From: a virus
Direction: 5' to 3' (one strand)
Length of the DNA stretch: 41,580 nt
Virus record (IMG/VR): IMGVR_UViG_3300047471_000628
Location: 1 to 41,580 of that record
Part shown: piece after piece, positions 7,698-14,356 of the stretch
Layout: every line of letters begins with the position of its first letter
Position numbering within the stretch: the first letter of the stretch is position 1
Notes under the pieces: model-generated
What the model saw: the letters and a program-made list of their open reading frames with translations, nothing else
The model's database searches: none
What the model was told of the DNA's origin: nothing
Position numbers and translations under genes: made by a program

Positions 7698-8024
7698 TCA
7701 ATCATCCGTCAATGCCTCCACAAGGATCTGCGTGTAGTCGTAAGCCTTTACGTAGATGTCCAGCAGGGCACCACGGTGCGGATCGTCCTTTTCCATCCGC
7801 TCCACCACCTTGATGATTGCGTATGTCATGTCGCCCAGCACATTGAGCGTGTCATCAAGACACGGATGCAGTTCCCCCTGGAGACTCTCCAGCTCTGCCC
7901 ATTCTGCAACCAGATCGATGATGCCAACTTCCAGTACCGGCTGATCACCATCAAAGACGGTAACCTCCATTCCCTCGCCATCGTCTGCCGGGAGCAGCAT
8001 GACGGAGAGGTCAGCGGCCCTCAC
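7698..8024 (-). CDS. Acidic hypothetical protein after terminase
   Basis: A 108-residue acidic protein, probably alpha/beta (EVTVFDGDQPVLEVGIID, then long helices). The GTG start overlaps the terminase stop (GTGA), with GGAGG just upstream inside the terminase gene. An internal ATG at 8000 is an alternative start. No family is recognised; co-expression with terminase and portal suggests a packaging or assembly accessory. Confidence 0.75.
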   Translation of the reverse strand: MRAADLSVMLLPADDGEGMEVTVFDGDQPVLEVGIIDLVAEWAELESLQGELHPCLDDTLNVLGDMTYAIIKVVERMEKDDPHRGALLDIYVKAYDYTQILVEALTDD

Positions 8025-9487
8025 ACCTCCACCTCCTGGCCGAGATCCATCCGCATGCCCACCTTGTCGTAGATCCCGCCGCTCATCCCCGAGCCCACCC
8101 CCAGCCCCTGCTGACAGAATGTGAGGTTCAACGCATCCGCGTAATCACATGATGGCAATCCCCTGGCGCGCATGCTGTTCTTGTCCTCGACCTTCAGCCG
8201 GCCATCCGACAGGAACGCATACCGCGGCGCCACTAGGTCATCCCTCAGCCGCTCATGCCGCGGCAGCCGAACCGCCCTGCTCGACAGCCACTCCTTGCAC
8301 CGCACCCACAGCTCGTCTCTGAGTCTCGCATAGCGCCCGGTGGTGGAGGGCGATTCCGAGACGTTGACGCCGAGAATGGGCAACCCCTGCTCGTTCAACC
8401 GGTCGACAACCCCCGCCCCAATCCCAATCACGTCTATACAAATCAATACCGGCTTGGTGATCTGGGCGTCCCACTCGGCCTTGATCGCCCCCGCCAGCAT
8501 CATGGTATCCAGCTGGTGGAAGCTGCGCGGCATCTCAGGCACCACATTGCCCCGCCGCTTGATCAGCACTGATGCGTCCGTCCCGAACCGCGCGACATCG
8601 ACGCCCCAGATCTCGGGAGAGCCGTCCAGCGCGACATCCCGCACCATCGCGCCGTCGACCAACTCGGCCGGGATCAGCGTATCCGCATCGGCCAGGGGAA
8701 ATTCCCCGAGGACTCTGACCCTGTACGCATTGCTGTCCTGGCCATACCGCCCGGCAATCTCGTCGGCAAAGTCCTGCGTCACCCGCGGGCTGTCGGTGTG
8801 CCCGACTTTCATGCAGAACCAGCGGTCCCGCTCCAGCATGAACGCCTTCCAGAAAAAGCCGGACGACCGCGTCGGATTGCCGATCAGCAGCGTGATTGCC
8901 CCCGCACTGCTCATGCTCCCAGACGCCGCCTCAAACACTTGTTCCGGCACGCCGGACGCCTCATCCACCACCAGCAGGATGTTGTCCGAGTGCAGCCCCG
9001 CCAGCGCCTCCGGCGTCTCGGGCCTGCTGGTCCTCGCCGTGATGAAGCACTCGCTGTTGGCCTTCAGCGTGATGTGGTCGGAGGTCACGTGCCACAACTC
9101 GCGCCACGCGCCTGGCAATCGATCGAGCCATTTGATCACCTCGGGGTAGAGGGCGTCGAACAGCTGCGGGCTGCTCGGGGCCGTCATCGCCAGCTTGAAC
9201 GGAGCACGCGTATTGCTGAACCATACCGCCACCCAGGCGGCCAGCGCGGTCTTGCCGGGCCCGTGGCAGCTGCGCACCGCGATCCGGGTGTGCCCCCTCG
9301 CCAGCGCCCGCAGCACCTTCAGCTGCCAGTCGTCAGGTTCAGCCAGCAGCACCTCGCGCACGAATGCGATCGGCGCCCTGGCGTATCTGGCGAGTGATAC
9401 CTCATACGGGTTGGGCGCGCGGGCAATCGCTTCCGCCCACGAGGGTGGCATCCGTTCCGCATAGTCGGGGGCAGCGGTTTCACTCAT
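8021..9487 (-). CDS. terL: Terminase large subunit
   Basis: A 488-residue packaging motor. The ATPase domain has a Walker A-type loop at residues 74-80 (CHGPGKT) and a Walker B at 171-176 (LLVVDE). The motif IGNP at 202-205 fits the coupling motif. The RNase H-like nuclease domain has acidic residues at Asp297 (GVDVARFG), Asp352 (CIDV) and Asp448/Asp451 (CDYADAL). It translocates DNA into the procapsid and cuts the concatemer. Its start overlaps the upstream gene by 8 bases and its end overlaps the next (GTGA). Confidence 0.96.
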   Translation of the reverse strand: MSETAAPDYAERMPPSWAEAIARAPNPYEVSLARYARAPIAFVREVLLAEPDDWQLKVLRALARGHTRIAVRSCHGPGKTALAAWVAVWFSNTRAPFKLAMTAPSSPQLFDALYPEVIKWLDRLPGAWRELWHVTSDHITLKANSECFITARTSRPETPEALAGLHSDNILLVVDEASGVPEQVFEAASGSMSSAGAITLLIGNPTRSSGFFWKAFMLERDRWFCMKVGHTDSPRVTQDFADEIAGRYGQDSNAYRVRVLGEFPLADADTLIPAELVDGAMVRDVALDGSPEIWGVDVARFGTDASVLIKRRGNVVPEMPRSFHQLDTMMLAGAIKAEWDAQITKPVLICIDVIGIGAGVVDRLNEQGLPILGVNVSESPSTTGRYARLRDELWVRCKEWLSSRAVRLPRHERLRDDLVAPRYAFLSDGRLKVEDKNSMRARGLPSCDYADALNLTFCQQGLGVGSGMSGGIYDKVGMRMDLGQEVEV

Positions 9488-9779
9488 CGGCCTGCAGTTC
9501 AGATTGCAGCGGCGGCAGCGTGCGGGCGTTGGCCGGCAGGGGCTTCGGCTGCGCCCGTGCCAGCACCACCCGGCCAGGCGGCTGTGCAGGGGGCGCCACG
9601 AGGCTGCCGCGCGGCCCGAGGTTCAGCGTCTCGATCTCGGAGCGCACGCTGTATTTGCTGCGCCCCAGGTGGCGGCCAATGCCGGTGCAGCCGATGCCGT
9701 TCTCCCACATCTGGCGCAGCGTGGTGCGCTCCTCGTCGGTCCAGGGCACCGAGACGACGTGCTTCATGCTGGCTGGCAT
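9480..9779 (-). CDS. Small DNA-binding protein, candidate terminase small subunit (GcrA/Myb-like HTH)
   Basis: A 99-residue protein. The N-terminal half (PWTDEERTTLRQMWENG, then GRHLGRSKYSVRSEIETLNL) resembles the helix-turn-helix of GcrA-type and SANT/Myb proteins. The C-terminal half is Pro-rich. As the first gene of the late operon, overlapping the large terminase by 8 bases, it probably recognises the packaging site as small terminase. The alternative is a GcrA-like transcription factor acting on late or host promoters. Confidence 0.75.
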   Translation of the reverse strand: MPASMKHVVSVPWTDEERTTLRQMWENGIGCTGIGRHLGRSKYSVRSEIETLNLGPRGSLVAPPAQPPGRVVLARAQPKPLPANARTLPPLQSELQADE

Positions 9780-9803
9780 GGCGGCGCTCCGCTGTGCTAT
9801 GCT
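9773..9803 (+). promoter_or_regulatory. Candidate promoter with extended -10, rightward
   Basis: TGC-TATGCT at 9795-9803 fits an extended -10 element. The upstream CTGGCA (9773-9778) is only a partial -35 at 19-bp spacing. It would start a rightward transcript at about 9810, running into the terminator at 9834-9867. The assignment is weak and rests on sequence only. Confidence 0.4.
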
Positions 9804-9833
9804 GGGTCCGCGATAAGTCCGAGAACCTCAAGC

Positions 9834-9867
9834 GCCCCGCTCTCCCGTGTGAGACGGGGCTTTTCTT
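9834..9867 (+). terminator. Rho-independent terminator on the plus strand
   Basis: GCCCCG (9834-9839) pairs with CGGGGC (9855-9860), extended by TCTC/GAGA across a one-base bulge, and TTTTCTT follows. No plus-strand gene lies upstream. It must therefore end a short RNA started nearby (about 55-60 nt) or act as an attenuator ahead of the rightward small-gene operon that starts at 10084. Confidence 0.8.
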
Positions 9868-10083
9868 ATGGCGCCATCCCTGTCATCTGCTGACGTGAGC
9901 GGCGCAAAGACTATGCGAATGCAGGGCGTCATTGAGGACTTACCGCTTCCGGCGAGGTACTGGCTTCCTGGGGCTTCCAGCCCTGCCGTGTGTTGCCCTC
10001 TACTCGCGCACCGGGAATTGTCCTCCCGCTCACCTTTCGGGGTCCAATTGTGGCAACTGGCACCTGACTGGGGGTCAGGCGGC
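9868..10083 (+). promoter_or_regulatory. Leader region of the rightward small-gene operon
   Basis: No convincing gene is seen between the terminator and the first small gene, and the open frame here has no family features. A hairpin, CCTGAC-TGGGG-GTCAGG (10063-10079), ends five bases before the ATG at 10084 and could cover the ribosome site. The leftward late promoter should lie in 9780-9830. Confidence 0.5.
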
Positions 10084-10293
10084 ATGGACAGCGAAGGCAT
10101 CATCGATCCGCCATCGAAGCACGCCCATCACAGCTTCCACTGGGCGTATCACGAGAAGGACCGAAGATGGCTGGTCTTCGAGGTGCGCGATGGCGTGCTG
10201 TGGCATTCTTTGGGGCAATCGTGGAACAGTCCGACACTCTATAACCGCGGCTGGCGTTACGTTGGCCCGGCCGTCCCTCCGAAGAAAGGCTAG
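10084..10293 (+). CDS. Small hypothetical protein, first of the rightward island
   Basis: A 69-residue soluble protein rich in aromatics (HHSFHWAYHEKDRRWLVFEV, then RGWRYVGPAVPP). The pattern is familiar from small unnamed phage proteins, but no function is known. The ATG at 10084 is chosen because the protein-like sequence begins there. The longer frame to 9868 covers the terminator leader. The start is preceded by GGCGG and a hairpin. Confidence 0.65.
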   Translation: MDSEGIIDPPSKHAHHSFHWAYHEKDRRWLVFEVRDGVLWHSLGQSWNSPTLYNRGWRYVGPAVPPKKG

Positions 10294-10329
10294 GTATGCG
10301 GTGGCTGATGAACCTGGATGTAAGCAACA

Positions 10330-10497
10330 ATGGCTGATCCCAAAACGACCGAGCTTCCTCTGACCGAGGCAAAGTTGCGCTTCATGTGTGAGCAGCTACG
10401 AGAGTGGGGCGGCCTGCCAGAGGCTGAAATCCGCCGCATCTACGAAGCGGAAACGAAGCGGCTGGCAGAGCAGCGTGAGGGGCAGGTTGATGAGTAG
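10330..10497 (+). CDS. Small helical protein (55 residues)
   Basis: A charged helical protein beginning MADPKTTELPLTEAKLRFM and ending in the shared C-terminal tag EGQVDE. Its N-terminus matches that of the 27-residue gene at 11940 (MADxxTTExP), which looks like a shortened copy. No function is assigned. The end of the gene forms the first copy of the repeated boundary sequence found throughout this island. Confidence 0.65.
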   Translation: MADPKTTELPLTEAKLRFMCEQLREWGGLPEAEIRRIYEAETKRLAEQREGQVDE

Positions 10498-10505
10498 GGG
10501 GCGGC

Positions 10506-10979
10506 ATGGAAGCCAACGAGGGTGATCGGTTCGTGTGCCCGTTCTGCTCCGCTGTCAGCTTCAACCTGAACGACGTGCGCGAGAGCTACTGCGGCCGGTG
10601 CCACCGGTTCGCGGACTGTCCGGTCTGCGGCGGTGACTGTGCTGGCGCCAATCCTCCCGTCAGCTACTGTCCCATGCGAGTGGAGGAGGCTTGGGGGCAC
10701 TGTGGATCGGCTGGATCCCCGGTTGGCACTGAGGGGCGCGGCGGCATGACACACCCTGAAACCACCGATGCCGACCTGCTGGCGATCATGAACCGCATCT
10801 GCCACCACCAAGTGGCGAAGGTCGCGCATCCGCTAACCTGCGGGAACGACAGCCGCCATCAGAACCTGTTCCCAGTCATCCACGGGCGCCGCGTGATCCT
10901 TCGATGCGTAGATTGCGACTATGCGCAGGAGCACATTCCGGGGCTGTTTGTGAAAAGCAAGGGGCATTTTGAAGAGTAG
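10506..10979 (+). CDS. Double zinc-ribbon protein, apparent fusion
   Basis: A 157-residue protein made of two parts. Part one (to about residue 80) has CPFC...CGRC and CPVCGGDC, a zinc-ribbon arrangement with the FNLNDVRESYC pattern seen in many small phage proteins. Part two (from Met81, codon at 10746) has CHH, LTCGNDSRHQNLFP and LRCVDCDY, another zinc-binding pattern. The junction at DNA level (10731-10748) resembles the boundary repeats of this island, so two separate genes were probably fused. An internal start at 10746 may still be used. The protein ends with the tag KGHFEE. It may bind nucleic acid or protein. Confidence 0.75.
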   Translation: MEANEGDRFVCPFCSAVSFNLNDVRESYCGRCHRFADCPVCGGDCAGANPPVSYCPMRVEEAWGHCGSAGSPVGTEGRGGMTHPETTDADLLAIMNRICHHQVAKVAHPLTCGNDSRHQNLFPVIHGRRVILRCVDCDYAQEHIPGLFVKSKGHFEE

Positions 10980-10987
10980 GAGGCGGT

Positions 10988-11176
10988 ATGGACAACGACC
11001 AAGAGGCCGCGTGGCTGGCGTATCAGGAGAACCTCGGCAACCGCACAGTCGGCGAGGAGGCCCTGGCCGAGCGATCGTTCAAGGCTGGTTGGACAGCCCT
11101 AGCTCAACTGCTGGAGGCGCGGGCGGCGGCACGGCCCCCGATGGGGCCATACTGGCATCCCGGAGATGAGGCATGA
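10988..11176 (+). CDS. Small hypothetical protein
   Basis: A 62-residue protein (AWLAYQENLGNRTVGEEALA, then FKAGWTALAQLLEARAAA), probably helical. The ATG follows AGGAGG within a copy of the boundary repeat. It overlaps the next start by four bases (ATGA). No known function. Confidence 0.7.
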   Translation: MDNDQEAAWLAYQENLGNRTVGEEALAERSFKAGWTALAQLLEARAAARPPMGPYWHPGDEA

Positions 11177-11415
11177 GCCAAGACCTAACCGATATCGTCA
11201 CCATGATGCTGAAGGTTGACGCCAACCACGACCCGTCGGAGGCGAACGAGCTGCTGTCGGCAGGAGCACGAGAGATTGAGCGGCTCCGCGCCCGTGAGCA
11301 TGTGGCGAACTCTCTGTTGGCGGCTGGGGCGCAGGAGATCACGCGGCTTCGCACGGCTCTCGCTGAGATAGCCGAGGAAATGAACGCGCCAATCGTGCTT
11401 CGTGGCGGGGCGTGA
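11173..11415 (+). CDS. Small coiled-coil protein
   Basis: An 80-residue helical protein with two related segments, AGAREIERLRAREHVANSLL and AGAQEITRLRTALAEIAEEM, suggesting an internal duplication and a coiled coil. It is coupled to the upstream gene by ATGA. Its stop lies just inside a boundary repeat that is now read out of frame. Confidence 0.7.
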   Translation: MSQDLTDIVTMMLKVDANHDPSEANELLSAGAREIERLRAREHVANSLLAAGAQEITRLRTALAEIAEEMNAPIVLRGGA

Positions 11416-11450
11416 GGGGCAGGTTGATGAGTAGGAGGTGGTATGGCGCT

Positions 11451-11624
11451 ATGAACGACAGACCATCGAACCCTGAAACGACCAATCTGCAAGACGATGT
11501 TGAGACGATCCGGCGGCTGATCGACTTGGCCTCGTTCACCAACAGCGAGACGCTTCTTGCTGCCAAGTTCCGCGCAGACGAGGCGATCGACCGCATTGAG
11601 GCTGCTTTGAAGGCAAAGTTATGA
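11451..11624 (+). CDS. Small helical protein
   Basis: A 57-residue protein (LQDDVETIRRLIDLASFTN, ending DRIEAALKAKL), probably a helical hairpin. ATG 11451 is preferred; an in-frame ATG at 11427 would add eight residues encoded by the boundary repeat. The repeat's own ATG at 11443 encodes only MAL. Overlaps the next gene (ATGA). Confidence 0.65.
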   Translation: MNDRPSNPETTNLQDDVETIRRLIDLASFTNSETLLAAKFRADEAIDRIEAALKAKL

Positions 11625-11950
11625 AACCACAAACAACTATCCATCCCGATCGCGGCGACTTGGACAAGATGACCAAGAAGCCGGCGTCTGTTCAGAGAGA
11701 GTTGGAGGAGGCGCGCCGCATCGTCAGTCAGGTCATCGTCCCGCCAGCGGGCAGCCAAGCGCCAAACCACCGAGCCGCCGTCATCAGAGAGCTATACCGC
11801 ATCGCGCACGAGCAGAACATGGAAGTCTCCGCACTCTCGTGGAACGGCTTCAACCTGATGGGAGATCGGAGATCGATCGAGGAGGTTCAGCGGCTCATGT
11901 CCTGCGAAGCTCGAATGAAAGCCCTGGAAGAACGTCTGAATGGCCGATGA
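11621..11950 (+). CDS. Hypothetical protein (109 residues)
   Basis: A basic N-terminus is followed by a helical region (SVQRELEEARRIVSQVIVPP) and a segment RIAHEQNMEVSALSWNGFNL. No family is recognised. It starts in an ATGA overlap and overlaps the 27-residue gene at its 3' end by 11 bases. Confidence 0.7.
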   Translation: MKPQTTIHPDRGDLDKMTKKPASVQRELEEARRIVSQVIVPPAGSQAPNHRAAVIRELYRIAHEQNMEVSALSWNGFNLMGDRRSIEEVQRLMSCEARMKALEERLNGR

Positions 11951-12023
11951 CAATACGACCGAGCGTCCGACATGCGCGCTGGAAAACGTGGCGGCAGGGC
12001 GTGAGGGGCATTTTGAAGAGTGA
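11940..12023 (+). CDS. 27-residue peptide, shortened copy of the 10330 gene
   Basis: The peptide begins MADDNTTERP and ends REGHFEE. Both ends match the 55-residue gene at 10330 and its relatives, while the middle is missing. It overlaps the upstream gene and ends in a copy of the boundary repeat. It could be a decayed remnant or a real micro-protein. Confidence 0.5.
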   Translation: MADDNTTERPTCALENVAAGREGHFEE

Positions 12024-12030
12024 GGCACCC

Positions 12031-12216
12031 ATGGAACTAAGTGAGGACGAGGCGGCGCTGCGCGTGGCAGCGGCCGCACAGCATGGGTTCCCCGGTGACC
12101 GGGACGCCCAGGTGCGCAATGTCGCCAACGCAGCCAGGCATCTCGGCGTCGGCGTGACACTGAAGGCGCTGGCTATCATTACCCAGCGCTGCCGGGAGGG
12201 GCAGGTTGATGAGTAA
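12031..12216 (+). CDS. Small hypothetical protein with EGQVDE tag
   Basis: A 61-residue helical protein (MELSEDEAALRVAAAAQHGF) ending CREGQVDE, the same C-terminal tag as the 10330 gene. The ATG at 12031 follows GAGG within a boundary repeat. It overlaps the next gene by eight bases. Confidence 0.65.
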   Translation: MELSEDEAALRVAAAAQHGFPGDRDAQVRNVANAARHLGVGVTLKALAIITQRCREGQVDE

Positions 12217-12376
12217 CAAACCTCTCGTGGCGCTGCGTGGCGACGAGTTCCGCATCATGTGCCCAGCGTGTAGCGTTATGTGGAGCACGATGACGCTACC
12301 AAGCGAGTGTCCAGACTGCGGGCAAGAGGTCACGTTGCAGATTGTCCAGCCACGCCACGATGAGCAGGAGGGGTGA
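12209..12376 (+). CDS. Zinc-ribbon protein (55 residues)
   Basis: A small protein with CPAC and CPDC knuckles 18 residues apart, a treble-clef or zinc-ribbon pattern that probably binds one zinc ion. The ATG lies inside the boundary repeat that ends the previous gene. It ends one base before the next ATG. Confidence 0.65.
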   Translation: MSNKPLVALRGDEFRIMCPACSVMWSTMTLPSECPDCGQEVTLQIVQPRHDEQEG

Positions 12377-12559
12377 ATGGCCGTCGAAACCGTGCAATTC
12401 TGCCCGATCTGCCGAACCAAGACATGGTTCGTTGACGGTGTGTGCGAGTGGTCTGACGGCCATGCGGTGATGGAGCAGGCCAGACTCGCTCCAAAGGTAA
12501 GCGTAGGCCCCGCCGGGTGCAAACGGGGCAGGGGCGGATGCCCGATTGACGCCACATGA
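12377..12559 (+). CDS. Small Cys-containing protein
   Basis: A 60-residue protein starting right after the previous stop. The N-terminal part (FCPICRTKTWFVDGVC) looks like a partial zinc knuckle. The last third overlies a GC hairpin, GCCCCG/CGGGGC (12507-12529), and may be less constrained. No function known. Confidence 0.55.
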   Translation: MAVETVQFCPICRTKTWFVDGVCEWSDGHAVMEQARLAPKVSVGPAGCKRGRGGCPIDAT

Positions 12560-12602
12560 CGGGTAGGCCGCCTCAACCGGTCGACACGCCTCTCAGCTCG
12601 GG

Positions 12603-12830
12603 TCATTGCTTCGTCAGGCATGCCGACAGCAACTGGTTGAGTACGTCGGCGGTGTGCTTGGCGCGGGCATCCACGAACCAGAATAGGAAACTGAGCGCCA
12701 GACCGTTCACAATGATCAGCGCCAGGAACTGGGGGCCGAGCGTGTGCGCAGCCTGCCCGCCAAGCTTGATCGCCGCCTGCACGACCGTGGTGTGGCCGCC
12801 ACCATTGCCGTTGGGCGGCGCCTCGGCCAC
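12603..12830 (-). CDS. Single-pass membrane protein, holin candidate
   Basis: A 75-residue protein with a Gly/Asn-rich N-terminus, a short amphipathic part (VQAAIKLGGQAAHTLGP) and one transmembrane helix (FLALIIVNGLALSFLFWFV), followed by a charged C-terminal helix. The start is GTG. It is the only leftward gene between two groups of rightward genes, so it has its own transcript or is read from the middle operon. Size and topology fit a small holin or membrane regulator, but no endolysin lies beside it. Confidence 0.7.
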   Translation of the reverse strand: MAEAPPNGNGGGHTTVVQAAIKLGGQAAHTLGPQFLALIIVNGLALSFLFWFVDARAKHTADVLNQLLSACLTKQ

Positions 12831-12866
12831 TAGGCTCGCCGCTGACGCATGTTGTTATGGTCTGAC

Positions 12867-13229
12867 ATGAAGAACCTCCGAGAACTGGACGCCTACCGGA
12901 TGCGCGGCGAGGCCGTCCACGAGGCCTATGGGTGGGACGGCGATGAGACCTGCGGCGCGTTTACGGTGCCGTCACCGATCGATCGTCAGCCCCTGGTGAT
13001 TGTGGCCAGCAGCGAGGGTGGCTGGGATCATGTCAGCGTCTCGCGCCGCAACCGGGTGCCAAACTGGGCCGAGATGGAACACGTCGCGCGACTGTTCTTC
13101 CGAGACGACGAAACCGCTGTGCAGTTCCACGTTCCCGCCACCGACCACATCAACATCCACCCGAATTGCCTGCACTGGTGGCGCTGCCAGGAGGCGCCAT
13201 TTCCGCGTCCTCCCGGCATTTTCGTGTGA
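12867..13229 (+). CDS. DUF7694 family protein
   Basis: A 120-residue protein of the DUF7694 type, common in phages and of unknown function. Hallmarks are WDHVSVSRRNRVPNWAEMEH, RLFFRDDETAVQFHVP and HPNCLHWWRC. Its upstream neighbour on the opposite strand starts 36 bases away, so the two share a divergent promoter region. An earlier in-frame ATG at 12849 is possible. Confidence 0.85.
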   Translation: MKNLRELDAYRMRGEAVHEAYGWDGDETCGAFTVPSPIDRQPLVIVASSEGGWDHVSVSRRNRVPNWAEMEHVARLFFRDDETAVQFHVPATDHINIHPNCLHWWRCQEAPFPRPPGIFV

Positions 13230-13398
13230 AGCCCCTGGAATGTTTGTTGTTGTGCCCGTCTCTCCGGCTGTCACCCCCGCGCGCCTACTGGAATTGGGGT
13301 CCATCCTGATTAACCGACGCGTGGCCGGGGCGGCTCCTGGCGGATTGCGTCCCCGTTCGATCTCGTCCCCGCCATCGAAGATTTCATGCTATTCCAGA

Positions 13399-13935
13399 TC
13401 ACCTCTTCGGCGCTGCCTCGGTCGGGGGCGGCTTTGGCGTCATCTCCACGGTAAAGGCAATCCGTTGCCCGTTGGCATAGACCACGACATGGGCCTTGCC
13501 ATCGGTCCCCGGCACGATGGCTTCCGGCGGGATCACGATGGGGTGGCTCGCGAACGGCGGTAGTCCTTGGGCGGGATAGATTGGCAGCACAATCGGATGC
13601 TCAGGCTGGCCTGGTCCAACCGCATCAGGCGGGATTACAATCGGGTGTTGTGGATACACAGGTATATAAATCGGATGGGATGGCAGACCCGGTCCGATTG
13701 CATCCGGAGGCAGAACGATTGGATGGCCGGGATACACCGGCAGATAGATCGGGTGCGACGGCAGGCCAGGACCAATGGCATCTGGTGGGATCACGATCGG
13801 ATGTGCTGGCCGGTCGCTACTGATGCCGTAGCCAGGATCAACCGGACCCTCGACGCCAGGCAGCTCATTGCCGGGATAGCCGCCGCTCATCCCCTCGACG
13901 TTCAAATACCCGCCCATGACGTGAACCCGTGCCAT
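13399..13935 (-). CDS. Pro-rich tandem-repeat protein (HPI repeats)
   Basis: A 178-residue protein starting MARVHVMGGYLNVEGMSGGY. It then carries about four copies of an approximately 25-residue unit built on HPIVxPPDAxGPGxPxHPIY and PVYP. It ends in a short beta-like domain (KAHVVVYANGQRIAFTVEM). The start is set by GGAGG seven bases upstream. The repeats suggest an extended polyproline rod. It lies just after the Acb2-like gene. The role is unknown; a virion or surface fibre-like function is possible. Confidence 0.75.
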   Translation of the reverse strand: MARVHVMGGYLNVEGMSGGYPGNELPGVEGPVDPGYGISSDRPAHPIVIPPDAIGPGLPSHPIYLPVYPGHPIVLPPDAIGPGLPSHPIYIPVYPQHPIVIPPDAVGPGQPEHPIVLPIYPAQGLPPFASHPIVIPPEAIVPGTDGKAHVVVYANGQRIAFTVEMTPKPPPTEAAPKR

Positions 13936-13958
13936 CATAATCCTCCATACGTTGATGT

Positions 13959-14180
13959 TCAGACGCGCGGCGAACCGTCCGGGTTGCGGGTAATCGCGAT
14001 ATTCGCCCACATCGCGCAGTCCCGTAGTTGTCGCATCAGGTAGGTCTTGTCCGGCCCGTCCGGAATATGTGCGGCGATGACGTTGGTCAACTCAGCGAAG
14101 GTGCCGCGCACAAACGCCATGTCGCGCATCTGACCGTCGGTAGGTTTCAGATACTCAAATGTGGACGTGTGCAGCGTCAT
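13959..14180 (-). CDS. acb2: Acb2/Tad1-type anti-CBASS cyclic-nucleotide sponge
   Basis: A 73-residue protein of the Acb2/Tad1 hairpin family. It has a conserved N-terminal FEYLKPTDGQ, a long helix (MRDMAFVRGTFAELTNVIAA), the turn IPDGPDKT, and the closing helix with CAMWANIAITR. Acb2 proteins form oligomers that capture the cyclic nucleotides made by CBASS (and, in relatives, Thoeris) defences, preventing effector activation. The start at 14180 is chosen for its GGAGA site; an upstream ATG at 14219 is possible. It lies in a small accessory operon, as usual for anti-defence genes. Ligand range cannot be read from the sequence. Confidence 0.82.
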   Translation of the reverse strand: MTLHTSTFEYLKPTDGQMRDMAFVRGTFAELTNVIAAHIPDGPDKTYLMRQLRDCAMWANIAITRNPDGSPRV

Positions 14181-14317
14181 CAGATGTCTCCATGTGTCTG
14201 CGTTGCGTACGGATGCCATGCTCGGTCACTGTGTCGTTGCGTCTTGGACTCGACCGTGCTGTGATGGCGATGTCGCCCAGGTGCAACCTTGCCCGGGACG
14301 GCCAGGCTGAGCGACAT

Positions 14318-14355
14318 GAGTAGCGGGCGGTCACCGCCAGAAGCCGCCCCTACTC
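14318..14355. terminator. Long hairpin after the zinc-ribbon gene
   Basis: GAGTAG-C-GGGCGG (14318-14330) pairs with CCGCCC-CTACTC (14344-14355), giving 12 bp with one bulge and a 13-base loop. It begins two bases past the stop of the leftward 62-residue gene. No clear T-run follows on either strand, so it may be an RNA-processing or attenuation stem before the Acb2-like gene rather than a full terminator. Confidence 0.55.
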
Positions 14356-14356
14356 G

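Noticed and set aside
12507-12529. Second rho-independent terminator (GCCCCG/CGGGGC)
   Set aside because: The stem matches that of the 9834 terminator but no T-run follows, and it lies within a small coding frame.
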